Shown here in pieces: positions 14,975 to 24,079 of a DNA stretch of 42,765 nucleotides; position 1 is the first letter of the stretch, and every line of letters starts with the position of its first letter. The translations under genes were made by a program, and so were the position numbers. The stretch spans positions 1 through 42,765 of the forward strand of contig DXFU01000029.1 in the NCBI GenBank assembly GCA_019114305.1, read 5' to 3'. The notes below the pieces were generated by a model that did not search any database, was not told where the DNA came from, and was given only the letters and a program-made list of their open reading frames with translations. Source of the DNA: Candidatus Hungatella pullicola (lineage in GTDB: Bacteria; Bacillota; Clostridia; Lachnospirales; Lachnospiraceae).

Positions 14975-16435
14975 ATGAGTCAGCGGAATTTAACTTTATT
15001 AACCGATCTTTATGAGTTAACCATGATGCAGGGATACTTTAAAGAAAAAGATGCCAATGAAACTGTAATTTTTGACGCTTTCTATCGTTCCAATCCCGGT
15101 GGAAACGGCTATGCTATCTGCGCAGGCCTGGAACAGGTCATTGAGTATATTAACAACCTCCATTTCGACCAAGAAGACATTGCTTATCTAAAAACTACCG
15201 GGCTTTTTGAAGATGACTTTCTGGATTATCTGGAACATTTCCGTTTTTCAGGAGATATTTATGCCATACCGGAGGGTACCGTGGTATTCCCGCGTGAACC
15301 CCTTGTAAAAATTATTGCTCCAATTATGGAAGCTCAGCTAATTGAAACAGCTCTTTTAAATATCATTAACCATCAAAGCCTGATTGCCACAAAAACGGCC
15401 AGGGTTGTCTATGCTGCCAATGGAGACGGAGTCATGGAATTTGGGCTGCGCAGAGCACAGGGACCTGATGCGGGCATCTACGGAGCCAGAGCTGCCATGA
15501 TCGCAGGCTGCATCGGAACTTCCAATGTACTGGCAGGAAAGATGTTTCATGTTCCTGTAAAAGGAACCCACGCTCACAGCTGGATTATGAGCTTCCCTGA
15601 TGAACTGACTGCCTTCCGCGCTTACGCCAAACTGTATCCCAGTGCCTGTATTCTTCTGGTTGATACCTACGATACCTTGAAGTCTGGTGTCCCCAATGCC
15701 ATAAAAGTATTTACGGAAATGAGGGAAGCCGGAATCCCCCTTACCTTCTACGGAATCCGTTTAGACAGCGGTGATCTTGCTTATCTTTCCAAAAAGGCAA
15801 AGAAAATGTTAGATGAGGCAGGATTTACAGATGCCGTAATCTCTGCTTCCAACGATCTGGATGAGACGCTTATTAACAGTTTAAAAATTCAGGGAGCTGC
15901 CATTAACTCCTGGGGCGTTGGCACCAATCTGATTACCTCCAAAGACTGCCCGTCTTTTGGCGGCGTTTACAAACTGGCAGCTGTTTTAGACAAAAAAACA
16001 GGTCAGTTCATGCCGAAAATCAAGCTTTCTGAAAACGCTGAGAAAATCACCAATCCCGGAAATAAGGCTATTAAGAGAATTTACAGCAAGGAAACCGGCA
16101 AGATTATTGCTGATCTGATCTGTCTGGAAGGCGAGAAATATGAGGAATCCAATTCCCTTCTTCTCTTTGATCCCATTGAAACCTGGAAGAAGACCCATCT
16201 TGCTCCTCATACTTATACCATCAGAGACCTTATGGTCCCTGTATTCCAAAAAGGCCAGTGTGTATACCAGTCGCCTTCTGTCATGGATATCCAGGCTTAC
16301 TGCAAACGAGAACTGGATACTTTATGGGATGAGTCCCGCCGTCTTGTAAATCCTCACGAGGTTCATGTAGATTTGTCCAATCAGCTGTGGCATATGAAAA
16401 ATCAGCTGCTGGACACCTATCATTTTAAAGATTAA
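14975..16435 (+). CDS. pncB: Nicotinate phosphoribosyltransferase
   Basis: A 486-residue enzyme that converts nicotinate and PRPP to nicotinate mononucleotide in the NAD salvage pathway. The start SQRNLTLLTDLYELTMMQGY is diagnostic for the family, as are AQGPDAGIYGARAA, KGTHAHSWIMSF and the phosphate-binding GIRLDSGDLAYLS segment. The length is normal for the long bacterial form. The ribosome binding site AAAGGGGA precedes ATG 14975. An EFR1 ferredoxin-like gene follows by 22 bp and is probably co-transcribed. The gene has its own promoter and runs against the surrounding minus-strand genes. Confidence 0.95.
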   Translation: MSQRNLTLLTDLYELTMMQGYFKEKDANETVIFDAFYRSNPGGNGYAICAGLEQVIEYINNLHFDQEDIAYLKTTGLFEDDFLDYLEHFRFSGDIYAIPEGTVVFPREPLVKIIAPIMEAQLIETALLNIINHQSLIATKTARVVYAANGDGVMEFGLRRAQGPDAGIYGARAAMIAGCIGTSNVLAGKMFHVPVKGTHAHSWIMSFPDELTAFRAYAKLYPSACILLVDTYDTLKSGVPNAIKVFTEMREAGIPLTFYGIRLDSGDLAYLSKKAKKMLDEAGFTDAVISASNDLDETLINSLKIQGAAINSWGVGTNLITSKDCPSFGGVYKLAAVLDKKTGQFMPKIKLSENAEKITNPGNKAIKRIYSKETGKIIADLICLEGEKYEESNSLLLFDPIETWKKTHLAPHTYTIRDLMVPVFQKGQCVYQSPSVMDIQAYCKRELDTLWDESRRLVNPHEVHVDLSNQLWHMKNQLLDTYHFKD

Positions 16436-16457
16436 GCTCAGCAGCAGAGGAGGACCT

Positions 16458-17210
16458 ATGATTTTATATTTTTCAGGAACGGGAAACAGCCAATACGTTG
16501 CCAGAAGAATGGGAAAAATAATTGACGATAAGGTTATTGACCTTTTTGAAAAAATAAAAAATAAGGATTTATCGAAAATCCGATCTGAGCGTCCGTGGGT
16601 TATCGTTGCTCCCACTTACGCCTGGAGAATCCCCCGCATTGTGCAGAAATGGCTAGAAGGTACGGATCTTACGGGAAACAGTGATATCTATTTTGTATTA
16701 ACCTGCGGCGACAGCATTGGAAATGCAGGCAAATATCTTCAAAAGCTTTGCGCCGCAAAAAAGATGAATTACTGCGGTTGTATGGGAATTACAATGCCGG
16801 AAAACTACCTCGCGCTATTTTCTACTCCCACAGCAAAAGCGGCGGCGCAAATCATAGAAAACGCTCAGACACCCATAGAGCAGGCAGCGCGTTTTCTTAA
16901 AAACGGCGAAGCTTTTCCAAAATCAAACAGTCCTTTCGGCGACAAACTAAAAAGCTCCATTATCAATCAGATATTTTATCCTATGTTCGTCCATGCAAAC
17001 AAATTTTATACCACTGACAGCTGCGTATCCTGCGGAATTTGTATGAAGGTCTGCCCCCTCGAGAATATTCGGCTGGAAGCTGGGAAACCGGTTTGGGGAG
17101 ATGGGTGCACCCACTGTATGGCGTGTATCTGCCGCTGTCCGAAGGAAGCCATTGAATACGGAAAACACAGCAAAGGACTGCCGCGTTATATTTGTTCAAA
17201 AGAAGCATAA
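16458..17210 (+). CDS. EFR1-type protein: flavodoxin-like domain fused to two [4Fe-4S] clusters
   Basis: 250 residues. The N-terminal half is flavodoxin-like, with the FMN phosphate loop in YFSGTGNSQYVAR (residues 4-16). The C-terminal part carries two ferredoxin motifs, Cys189-192-195-199 and Cys217-220-223-227, each followed by Pro. This is the EFR1 (ferredoxin-like) family of anaerobes, thought to pass electrons between ferredoxin and flavin; the partner is unknown. AGGAGG lies before ATG 16458. It follows pncB by 22 bp and ends in a terminator, so it may share the pncB promoter. No direct link to NAD salvage is visible. Confidence 0.85.
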   Translation: MILYFSGTGNSQYVARRMGKIIDDKVIDLFEKIKNKDLSKIRSERPWVIVAPTYAWRIPRIVQKWLEGTDLTGNSDIYFVLTCGDSIGNAGKYLQKLCAAKKMNYCGCMGITMPENYLALFSTPTAKAAAQIIENAQTPIEQAARFLKNGEAFPKSNSPFGDKLKSSIINQIFYPMFVHANKFYTTDSCVSCGICMKVCPLENIRLEAGKPVWGDGCTHCMACICRCPKEAIEYGKHSKGLPRYICSKEA

Positions 17211-17217
17211 GAAAAGG

Positions 17218-17255
17218 GAGGAGATGATACTTTAAAAGCATCATCTCCTCTTTTA
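17218..17255. terminator. Bidirectional terminator between convergent genes
   Basis: GAGGAGATGAT (17218-17228) pairs perfectly with ATCATCTCCTC (17240-17250), followed by TTTTA on the plus strand and CCCTTTTC on the minus strand. It serves the EFR1 gene and the convergent DUF6472-type gene. Confidence 0.85.
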
Positions 17256-17435
17256 TATCTGCTTTTTTACAATGCTGTATTCGTTGCCCATACGAAAATA
17301 AGGGCATCGCTCTACGGAGTTGGATAAAAAGCGTATCATATCATCTTCATCCAGATCCATTTCACACTCATAATATTCATACTCTTCATTATAAGAATAA
17401 TACATACAGTATTCACAGCTGGCTGTTTCTTTCAT
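17253..17435 (-). CDS. Small Cys-rich protein of the DUF6472 type
   Basis: 60 residues, very rich in Tyr, Glu and Cys: ETASCEYCMYYSYNEEYEYY, then CEMDLDEDDM and later CPYFRMG. The four Cys (two in CxxC spacing, then one in YEC and one in RCPYF) could bind a metal. It resembles the small clostridial family annotated as DUF6472; the function is unknown. Its ATG overlaps the acyltransferase stop by 4 bp, so it is translationally coupled to that gene. The 3' end lies in the shared terminator. Confidence 0.7.
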   Translation of the reverse strand: MKETASCEYCMYYSYNEEYEYYECEMDLDEDDMIRFLSNSVERCPYFRMGNEYSIVKKQI

Positions 17436-18484
17436 CCTTTTACCTCTCTTTTTCTATGTCTCCATCTTCCTTTTAAAAATCGAAAAACCGTCTCATCCAT
17501 CAGCCAGGCCGCTGCCAGGGAAACAGCGAAGGTAAGTCCCGCACTCCATCCGATTCTGGCTAGATAATAATGCCTTGCGCCGCTGGTCTCCACCGCCGCC
17601 CTGACAAAATAATGAAGAATAAAGTAATGAATCAGGTAAAGAGTATAGCTGTGACGGCTGATGAAAAAGGCTGCTTTCTTTAAAAACGCAGGTCCTCTGT
17701 CCCCATAAAATTCAAACAGAATAAAAATACATGCTGCCATGGCTGTCATAGTAGGTGCAAGGTCGTGAATTCCCGGAAGATTGTCAGGAGTAAAAATTTT
17801 CTGGAACATGGTAATCCCATATCCTCCTATGCCCAAAAAAACAAACAGTCCTGTCTGCTTTCTGGTACACAGCCGCTTCAACCCATATCCTAAAATAAAA
17901 TATATCACCCAGCCCTTAAAAATCATATATTCCAGACTGCCTTCCACATTGATCTGAAACAGGTTCATGTAGGTACACAGCCCCTGTACTGCCACCATAA
18001 GAATTAAGAAGATTTTAAGCTCCCTATCTGTCATAGCCTGAAGCATTCGGGCCAAAAACGGAGCGCATAAGTACAGCGCCATAATCACATACATAAACCA
18101 TAAATGGGAGGTCTGAGGGATGGTTCCCTCCAAAAGACCATGAACAAAGGCCTTTACATGCTCAAGCCAGGTAAGGTCTAAGCTTTCTCTGCTTAAATAA
18201 ACATAATACGCATAATAACACAGACTGCAGAAAAAAAATGGAATCCCAATCTCTTTCAGACGCTTCCAATAGAAACCTTTTATATCTTCCGTACCGGAAT
18301 TCAAAAGAAACAGGCCGCTGAGCATAAAATAAATTCCCACAAAAGCCAGCAGCACAGGCGTAACAGCTGCGGCAAACAGCCATTGGTTCTGATTTGCTGA
18401 TTCTGCAGGTATGGCATGGACTGTCACAATCGCCATAACAGCGATTGCCCGGAGGTAATCATACTTAATCTGTCGTTTTTCCAA
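17432..18484 (-). CDS. Membrane acyltransferase (acyltransferase family 3, OafA-like)
   Basis: 350 residues with about ten membrane segments. The start motif KYDYLRAIAVMAIVTVHA, with its conserved RA and His, marks acyltransferase family 3, which transfers acetyl or other acyl groups to cell-surface glycans or peptidoglycan. The open frame reaches 18595, but a promoter (TTGCCT-17-TATACT, 18546-18518) lies inside that extension, and AGGAGG with 8-nt spacing precedes TTG 18484. I therefore place the start there, giving a product that begins just before the first conserved motif. The small DUF6472-type gene overlaps its stop. The acceptor molecule cannot be read from the sequence. Confidence 0.85.
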   Translation of the reverse strand: MEKRQIKYDYLRAIAVMAIVTVHAIPAESANQNQWLFAAAVTPVLLAFVGIYFMLSGLFLLNSGTEDIKGFYWKRLKEIGIPFFFCSLCYYAYYVYLSRESLDLTWLEHVKAFVHGLLEGTIPQTSHLWFMYVIMALYLCAPFLARMLQAMTDRELKIFLILMVAVQGLCTYMNLFQINVEGSLEYMIFKGWVIYFILGYGLKRLCTRKQTGLFVFLGIGGYGITMFQKIFTPDNLPGIHDLAPTMTAMAACIFILFEFYGDRGPAFLKKAAFFISRHSYTLYLIHYFILHYFVRAAVETSGARHYYLARIGWSAGLTFAVSLAAAWLMDETVFRFLKGRWRHRKREVKG

Positions 18485-18517
18485 AGGCTTTTCCTCCTGT
18501 TCCGCTTTATGGAATAC

Positions 18518-18546
18518 AGTATAACACCAAGGTATCATCCAGGCAA
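18518..18546 (-). promoter_or_regulatory. Promoter of the acyltransferase gene
   Basis: TTGCCT (18546-18541), 17 bp, TATACT (18523-18518) on the minus strand. It excludes start codons upstream of about 18510. Confidence 0.55.
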
Positions 18547-18588
18547 ATAAAAGATTTGGATTTTTTTTTATTTTTTTTAAAAAAAGGG

Positions 18589-18620
18589 TAGACAAACTTA
18601 AAATCCTGTGATAGTATAAA
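18589..18620 (+). promoter_or_regulatory. Likely promoter of the tRNA-Glu gene
   Basis: TAGACA (18589-18594) is followed by AT-rich sequence and TAGTATAAA (18612-18620), giving either 17 or 20 bp spacing. It lies about 40 bp before the tRNA. Confidence 0.4.
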
Positions 18621-18658
18621 GGAGCTGTCGGGAACGACAGTAAGAAATAAAGGAAAAG

Positions 18659-18730
18659 GGCCTATTGGTCAAGCGGTCAAGACGCCGCCCTCTCACGGCG
18701 GAAACCCGGGTTCGATTCCCGGATAGGTCA
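18659..18730 (+). tRNA. tRNA-Glu (anticodon CTC)
   Basis: A full cloverleaf can be drawn. The acceptor GGCCTAT pairs with ATAGGTC (one G-U). The anticodon stem CCGCC/GGCGG encloses CTCTCAC with anticodon CTC, and the T-arm is CCGGG-TTCGATT-CCCGG. The discriminator base is A, and CCA is not encoded. CTC reads GAG, the minor glutamate codon in many low-GC Firmicutes. The gene stands alone and has its own terminator. Confidence 0.93.
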
Positions 18731-18731
18731 T

Positions 18732-18766
18732 AAGCCTTCGGATTATTTCCGAAGGCTTTTTCTTTT
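18732..18766 (+). terminator. Intrinsic terminator after tRNA-Glu
   Basis: AAGCCTTCGGA (18732-18742) pairs with TCCGAAGGCTT (18748-18758), followed by TTTTCTTTTT. It abuts the stop of the convergent Spo0A-C-like gene. Confidence 0.85.
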
Positions 18767-19143
18767 TATACGATCTTATCCATTTTCTTTTCCAGCTGAT
18801 CCTCTTCTTCCTCCTGTCTTGTTACATAATCTGCCAGCATGTCTATAAAAGCACTGCCTTTTGGTCTTTCGGCCAGCGTTCTTCCCGCGATATCATCTAA
18901 AAGCTCTCTGTCTCCATGTTCCCAGATCAGCGTGATTACTGTTCTGATATTTCTCTCCACACATTTAACAGATGTACGGAAACGTTTTGCGGCATCAACA
19001 TACACTCCCTTGGTAACATACTGAATTGCTGTCCGGTCCTCTATGGCAAGGGATGTGCAGTACACCACATACTCAAATCCCACATAAGTACCTGTCGCTC
19101 CCAACCTCCTAAGTAATTGTCTGATGCTTTTTTCTTTTGTCAT
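18766..19143 (-). CDS. Stand-alone Spo0A C-terminal-domain DNA-binding protein
   Basis: 125 residues matching only the DNA-binding domain of Spo0A: an opening IRQLLRRLGATGTYVGFEYV, the helix-turn-helix region VYVDAAKRFRTSVKCVERNI, and the AFIDMLADYV segment, ending in an acidic coil. There is no receiver domain, so it cannot be switched by phosphorylation. It could bind 0A-box-like sites and modulate or compete with Spo0A; this is inference. It stands as a single gene with AGGGAGG before the ATG, a weak promoter upstream (TTGATA-17-TATTCT), and the tRNA terminator at its 3' end. The true Spo0A is not in the window. Confidence 0.82.
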   Translation of the reverse strand: MTKEKSIRQLLRRLGATGTYVGFEYVVYCTSLAIEDRTAIQYVTKGVYVDAAKRFRTSVKCVERNIRTVITLIWEHGDRELLDDIAGRTLAERPKGSAFIDMLADYVTRQEEEEDQLEKKMDKIV

Positions 19144-19280
19144 TTTAATTCCTCCCTATGGGGAGAATAAATGGAAATTGCCAGAATATCAATTTATACT
19201 CCCCTACAAATTCCGTCATAATATGCCGGTATTTGTTCCACGAAATAAATTGACAAGATCTTACATATTTTTCCAAATTA

Positions 19281-19328
19281 AATAAAAAATTCCATTCTAC
19301 AGCAAAAAAGTACTGTAAAACGGAATTT
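19281..19328 (-). terminator. Terminator of the V-type ATPase operon
   Basis: AAATTCCATTCTACAG (19287-19302) pairs with CTGTAAAACGGAATTT (19313-19328), with a T run on the minus strand. It lies just after the subunit D stop. Confidence 0.75.
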
Positions 19329-19360
19329 TAAATCGTGCTATAAAGGACATAAAAATATTA

Positions 19361-19981
19361 TCATTTGGATTTCGTCCTCTTAATCACTTTTAATCTTGTA
19401 AACTCTTCCCTGTCTTTTTCTTCCAGTGAATTGGAAATATCCCGAACAAGAGCCGTATACATAGGAATAGTAATATTTTTCAGGGCATTGGCTCTTTTCT
19501 GTGTCTTTTTAATCCCCGCTGCCAGCCGATAAGCGCTGGTTTCCACCATAGCCAGCCGAATAGTCAGTTCCTTTACCCGGTTAAAGGCCTCAATAGCCTG
19601 ATCTAAGGACTCTCTTGTACTATAAAAGGCATAAGACGGAAGTTTCTGTTCCGGCTTTACATAGCGTACCAAAGGAATCTCCGTTCCCATAATGCTTCTT
19701 GCCTTAATTTCCACAGAATTCTCCACTGGTATGGATTTTCCGATTTCCTCAACGTAATTGATTCCCAGCTCAATATTGGCCCTCTGGAGGGCTTTATAGG
19801 CAGCGGCGTAAGTTTCATCAATTTCAGACTGAATCTCTTTGGCCTGGTCAATCAGGTCGAACAGCTCTCTTATAAGAATATTTCTCTTTTTATCCATCAG
19901 CTCATAGCCCTGGCTGGCCAGAGCCAGAGAATTCTTAGCAAGAATCAGATTTCCCTTGGTGGGAAAAGTATTAGGATTCAT
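19361..19981 (-). CDS. ntpD: V-type ATPase subunit D (central stalk)
   Basis: 206 residues forming the long antiparallel coiled coil of the rotor stalk that turns inside the A3B3 ring. The start [19 protein letters not shown] is typical, and the C-terminal helix ([16 protein letters not shown]) is the usual partner of the N-terminal one. ATG 19981 lies 11 bp inside the end of subunit B, a normal overlap; the frame extends to 20086 only as a shadow of that gene. It is the last gene of the operon and is followed by a terminator. Confidence 0.93.
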   Translation of the reverse strand: MNPNTFPTKGNLILAKNSLALASQGYELMDKKRNILIRELFDLIDQAKEIQSEIDETYAAAYKALQRANIELGINYVEEIGKSIPVENSVEIKARSIMGTEIPLVRYVKPEQKLPSYAFYSTRESLDQAIEAFNRVKELTIRLAMVETSAYRLAAGIKKTQKRANALKNITIPMYTALVRDISNSLEEKDREEFTRLKVIKRTKSK

Positions 19982-21371
19982 CTGCCTCACCTTCTGTCTG
20001 TGCCGGATGATAGTACTCATCCAAAATCTTCGTGTCAATACGATCCAGTTCTGTTCTTGGAAGAAGACCCAAAAGCTTCCACCCAAGGTTCAATGTATCA
20101 GTAATGCTCCGGTTTTCATGGGGATCCTGGCCGATAAACTGCTCCTCAAAAGCTTTTCCAAATATCAGATACTGTTTGTCAATAGGAGACAGCTCATCCT
20201 CTCCGATTACGGATGCCAGAGCTCTGGCATCCCCTACCTTAGCATAACAGGAAAACAACTGGTTTGCCACATCCTGATGGTCCTTTCTGGTATAGCCTTC
20301 ACCGATTCCGTCTTTCATCAGACGTGATAAAGAGGGAAGCACACTGACAGGCGGGTAAACAGACTGGCCCTGCAGAGTTCTGTCCAAAACAATCTGCCCC
20401 TCCGTAATATATCCTGTAAGGTCAGGAATGGGATGAGTGATATCATCGTTAGGCATAGTCAAAATAGGAATCTGGGTAACAGATCCGTCAATTCCTTCCA
20501 CAATTCCCGCCCGCTCGTAAATAGCCGCCAGCTCGCTGTACAGATATCCGGGGTAACCTTTTCTTGATGGAATCTCCCCCTTCGAAGAAGAAACCTCTCT
20601 CATAGCCTCAGCAAATGAGGTCATATCCGTTAAAATCACCAAAATATGCATACTCTTTTCAAAAGCCAGATATTCTGCAACTGTAAGCGCCAATTTAGGC
20701 GTAATCAAACGCTCAATAACAGGGTCATTGGCCAAATTTACAAACATGGTCACATGGTCTGCGGCTCCGCTTTCCTCAAAGGTTCTCCGAAAGAAGTCAG
20801 CCACATCGTATTTCACTCCCATGGCGGCAAACACAATTCCGAAGTTATCTTCCCCACCTCCCAAGGACGCCTGCTCTACAATCTGGGCGGCCAGCTGGTC
20901 ATGAGGAAGTCCGTTTCCGGAAAAAATAGGTAGCTTCTGACCTCTTATCAAAGTAGTCAGCCCATCTATGGCAGAAATTCCTGTATGAATATAATTTCTG
21001 GGATACTCCCTGGCCACGGGATTTAAGGGTTTTCCATTTACATCCAATTTTTTCTCTCCCCGAATGGGCCCCAGACCATCGATATGCTGACCAATTCCAT
21101 TAAAAGTCCTGCCCAGCATATCTACAGATACTTCTACTTCCATGGGACGTCCTGTAAGTCTGGTTCTGGTATTCCTTAACGCCATATTTTCCGTGCTTTC
21201 AAAGACCTGGATAATCGCTTTATCATTGTAAATCTCAACAATTTTTCCCAGCTTTTTTTCCTTCCCGTCTACTGTCATCTCAACAATTTCGTCATAAGCC
21301 GCCCCCTGAACGCCTTCCAGCACCACAAGAGGTCCGTGAATGGAGCTGAGTCCAAGATATTCAATTGCCAT
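19971..21371 (-). CDS. ntpB: V-type ATPase subunit B (non-catalytic)
   Basis: 466 residues of the regulatory, non-catalytic nucleotide-site subunit. It shows [40 protein letters not shown] (where a catalytic P-loop would be) and the C-terminal [16 protein letters not shown] block. The length is usual. ATG 21371 has AGGAGG 7 nt upstream; a TTG two codons earlier is less likely. It begins 11 bp after subunit A ends and overlaps subunit D at its 3' end. Confidence 0.95.
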   Translation of the reverse strand: MAIEYLGLSSIHGPLVVLEGVQGAAYDEIVEMTVDGKEKKLGKIVEIYNDKAIIQVFESTENMALRNTRTRLTGRPMEVEVSVDMLGRTFNGIGQHIDGLGPIRGEKKLDVNGKPLNPVAREYPRNYIHTGISAIDGLTTLIRGQKLPIFSGNGLPHDQLAAQIVEQASLGGGEDNFGIVFAAMGVKYDVADFFRRTFEESGAADHVTMFVNLANDPVIERLITPKLALTVAEYLAFEKSMHILVILTDMTSFAEAMREVSSSKGEIPSRKGYPGYLYSELAAIYERAGIVEGIDGSVTQIPILTMPNDDITHPIPDLTGYITEGQIVLDRTLQGQSVYPPVSVLPSLSRLMKDGIGEGYTRKDHQDVANQLFSCYAKVGDARALASVIGEDELSPIDKQYLIFGKAFEEQFIGQDPHENRSITDTLNLGWKLLGLLPRTELDRIDTKILDEYYHPAQTEGEADES

Positions 21372-21382
21372 AATCAAACCTC

Positions 21383-23149
21383 CTATGCATTGGCTTCAAT
21401 AACAGCCTCATAAAAATCATCAATTGCCTTTTTGTAGTTTTCCAGCAAATCCAGCCTGTCAATGGGGACATCATATTTTATAGATATCACTTTTTGGAAT
21501 ATATCGTAACGCTTCAGCACGGACATAGGCATTCCCATGCCGATAAGAGCCCTGCATTTCCGGTAAAGATAGAGAATAATTTCCATCATAAGAAATTGCT
21601 TTTTCATTGGAACGCAGGTATCTTCCTTGTGGAAAGCGTTTTGCTGAAGGAAGCCAAGCCGTATGACTCTGGCAATTTCCATAACCAATTTCTGATCATC
21701 GGGAAGCACATCACTTCCTATGAGCTTTACAATTTCCATCAGGCTGTTTTCTTTTGTAAGAATCTGCACCAGCTGATTTCTGTAATCCACAAATCTGGAG
21801 TCTACATGCTCTGTATACCAGGGCATCAGCTCAGACAGATATTCAGAATAGCTGGTCAGCCACTGAATCGCCGGAAAATGTCTGGCATAAGCCAGATTTT
21901 TATCAAGGCCCCAGAAACACCGGACAAAACGTTTGGTATTTTGGGTTACCGGCTCTGAAAAATCGCCCCCCTGTGGGGAAACCGCGCCGATAATGGTCAC
22001 AGAGCCTTCACTGCCGTTTAAGTTCTCCATCATGCCGGCTCTCTCATAGAAAGCCGAAAGACGGGAAGCCAGATATGCTGGGAAACCTTCCTCTGCAGGC
22101 ATCTCTTCCAATCTTCCTGACAGCTCCCGCAAAGCTTCTGCCCATCGGGAAGTGGAATCGGCCATAATCGCCACATGATATCCCATATCACGGTAATATT
22201 CCGCCAAAGTCAGACCGGAATACAAACTTGCCTCTCTGGCGGCTACCGGCATATTGGATGTATTGGCAATAAGGGTAGTCCGATCCATAAGAGGATTTCC
22301 CGTTTTCGGATCCAGAAGCTCCTTGAATTCCTCCAGAACCTGAGTCATCTCATTTCCCCGCTCACCGCAGCCGATGTAAATAATAATATCCGCGTCAGAC
22401 CACTTGGCAATCTGATGCTGAGTCATAGTCTTCCCTGTTCCAAATCCTCCCGGAATACAGGCGCACCCTCCCTTTGCCAACGGAAAGAGGGTATCCAGAA
22501 TTCTCTGGCCTGTAATCAGCGGACTTAAAGCCGGATACCGCCGGTTCACCGGTCTGGGAACACGGATGGGCCACTTTTGGGTCATAGTCAAAACCCGCTC
22601 CCTTCCATCTGCCAGCTGAAGCTTTACCAACGGCTGGTCAATGGTATAATTCCCATCATCGGCCGTCCATATTACTTTTCCTTCTGCGTCAGGAGGAACC
22701 ATAACCCGATGGACAATGGCTCTTGTCTCCTGCACCTGAGCTATGACAAAACCGGGATACAGCATATCTCCCTCTTTCACTGTCAGCTGTGTCTCCCACA
22801 GTCTCTCTTTATCCAAAGCTTCCACATGGATGCCTCTGTCAATATAAGCGCCTCCTGTCTTCCTGATTACATTAAGAGGTCTTTCAATGCCATCAAAAAT
22901 ACTTCCAAGGATTCCGGGTGCCAAAGTTACACAAACAGGTGCGCCGCTTCCCTTTACTTCCTGCCCCGGACGTATTCCTGAGGTCTCTTCATATACCTGA
23001 ATGGTAGTTCTGTCCTTAGTCAGGCCAATTACCTCTCCTACCAGCCTTTGTTCTCCAACATAAACCATCTCATTCATCCGAAAGCCCGGATCGCCCTCCA
23101 GGTAAACGATGGGCCCGTTAATACCATAGATTATTCCTGTCTTTTCCAC
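21383..23149 (-). CDS. ntpA: V-type ATPase subunit A (catalytic)
   Basis: 588 residues of the catalytic subunit. The P-loop [12 protein letters not shown] lies near residue 240, the catalytic Glu in the GERGNEM segment, and the A-type non-homologous insertion between about 110 and 190. It hydrolyses or makes ATP in the soluble V1 head. I chose GTG 23149 because AGGAGG lies 8 nt upstream and the product ([20 protein letters not shown]) then begins like other A subunits; ATG 23176 is an alternative. It follows subunit E and precedes subunit B. Confidence 0.95.
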   Translation of the reverse strand: MEKTGIIYGINGPIVYLEGDPGFRMNEMVYVGEQRLVGEVIGLTKDRTTIQVYEETSGIRPGQEVKGSGAPVCVTLAPGILGSIFDGIERPLNVIRKTGGAYIDRGIHVEALDKERLWETQLTVKEGDMLYPGFVIAQVQETRAIVHRVMVPPDAEGKVIWTADDGNYTIDQPLVKLQLADGRERVLTMTQKWPIRVPRPVNRRYPALSPLITGQRILDTLFPLAKGGCACIPGGFGTGKTMTQHQIAKWSDADIIIYIGCGERGNEMTQVLEEFKELLDPKTGNPLMDRTTLIANTSNMPVAAREASLYSGLTLAEYYRDMGYHVAIMADSTSRWAEALRELSGRLEEMPAEEGFPAYLASRLSAFYERAGMMENLNGSEGSVTIIGAVSPQGGDFSEPVTQNTKRFVRCFWGLDKNLAYARHFPAIQWLTSYSEYLSELMPWYTEHVDSRFVDYRNQLVQILTKENSLMEIVKLIGSDVLPDDQKLVMEIARVIRLGFLQQNAFHKEDTCVPMKKQFLMMEIILYLYRKCRALIGMGMPMSVLKRYDIFQKVISIKYDVPIDRLDLLENYKKAIDDFYEAVIEANA

Positions 23150-23179
23150 TTGCCTGCCTCCTGCATTCCTTTCCATTTC

Positions 23180-23752
23180 CTACAAGGTAATCTGAAAGGA
23201 TCTCTCCAGCTCCTCTATACGGGCCTGGAAGGAATCATCAATGAGAATATTTTTCTCCGGTATAGCCGCCCGGATGCCGCCTAAAAAGGAAGCGCTGCCT
23301 ACGGCAGTTTCCGCCTGGCATACAGCGGCTATATGCTCCAGCCATTTCTGATCGCTGGCATCCAGATAAATAACCACCCGACTGCTGCCGGCGAATTCTC
23401 TGGCAGCTTTCGCCTGACGCTCCAGCAGCTTTCCATATTCCGGGGCATCCTTGAAAGCAGCCAGACGTCTTTTCAGTTCTTCCATAAGACCATCCTTCAG
23501 CTGTCCCTGTTTCTGGTTCTGTTCCCTTCGAATAGCCATCTGCTCCAGCGCCAGCTGACGGTTCAGCTGGTGCTGAATTTTTTCTCCTGCAGCCTTAACC
23601 TCCATATCAGCCTGCCGTCTTGCATCTTTTTTATGCTCCTCCAAAGATGCCTCCAAAGACTGGCGGTACTCCTTCAGCATGCGCTCATTTCTTTCCTTGG
23701 CATCGGAGAAACAGATTGCCTGAAAATGTTCGAGTTTTTCTTCTAATGTCAA
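23180..23752 (-). CDS. ntpE: V-type ATPase subunit E (peripheral stalk)
   Basis: About 190 residues. The N-terminal two thirds is a charged coiled coil rich in Glu, Lys, Arg and Gln, and the C-terminal part is a small globular domain ending in FQARIEELERSFQITL, as in subunit E. It pairs with the G/H subunit encoded first in the operon to hold the head still. TTG 23752 has GAGGTGA five nt upstream; GTG 23761 is an alternative start. It lies between subunits F and A. Confidence 0.87.
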   Translation of the reverse strand: MTLEEKLEHFQAICFSDAKERNERMLKEYRQSLEASLEEHKKDARRQADMEVKAAGEKIQHQLNRQLALEQMAIRREQNQKQGQLKDGLMEELKRRLAAFKDAPEYGKLLERQAKAAREFAGSSRVVIYLDASDQKWLEHIAAVCQAETAVGSASFLGGIRAAIPEKNILIDDSFQARIEELERSFQITL

Positions 23753-23770
23753 TGCTTTCACCTCGTTTGC

Positions 23771-24079
23771 CTACAGCTTCAGCCCTATGGCTTCGCTTAC
23801 ATAGGAAGTTATAAAATCCGCCTTCCGCCCTGTTCCATGACGGTCCGGTATCTCAATAATCAAAGGAAGCTCTCTCTCCAGCTTGACCTTATTAACTAAA
23901 TCGGGAAAATCTCTTCCAAACTTCTCAGTTAAAAGAAGAATCCCAATATCCCGGTCTGAAAAGGCTTTTGTCAGCGCCTCTTTCAGCTCCTCTTTCTCAT
24001 GTACCACAACGCCCTCCACTCCGGCCAGCCTCATACCGGTGAGGGTATCAATATTATCACTGATTAGATAGATTTTCAT
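23771..24079 (-). CDS. V-type ATPase subunit F
   Basis: 102 residues with the Rossmann-like fold of subunit F: MKIYLISDNIDTLTGMRLAG, IGILLLTEKF and LPLIIEIPDRHG. It sits on the central stalk with subunit D and can modulate ATPase activity. The ATG overlaps the subunit K stop by one base (TAATG), so translation is coupled. Known as NtpG in the Enterococcus hirae naming. Confidence 0.92.
   Translation of the reverse strand: MKIYLISDNIDTLTGMRLAGVEGVVVHEKEELKEALTKAFSDRDIGILLLTEKFGRDFPDLVNKVKLERELPLIIEIPDRHGTGRKADFITSYVSEAIGLKL

Noticed and set aside
14715-14978. 87-codon plus-strand frame before pncB
   Set aside because: Very AT-rich, crosses the pncB promoter and has no ribosome binding site.
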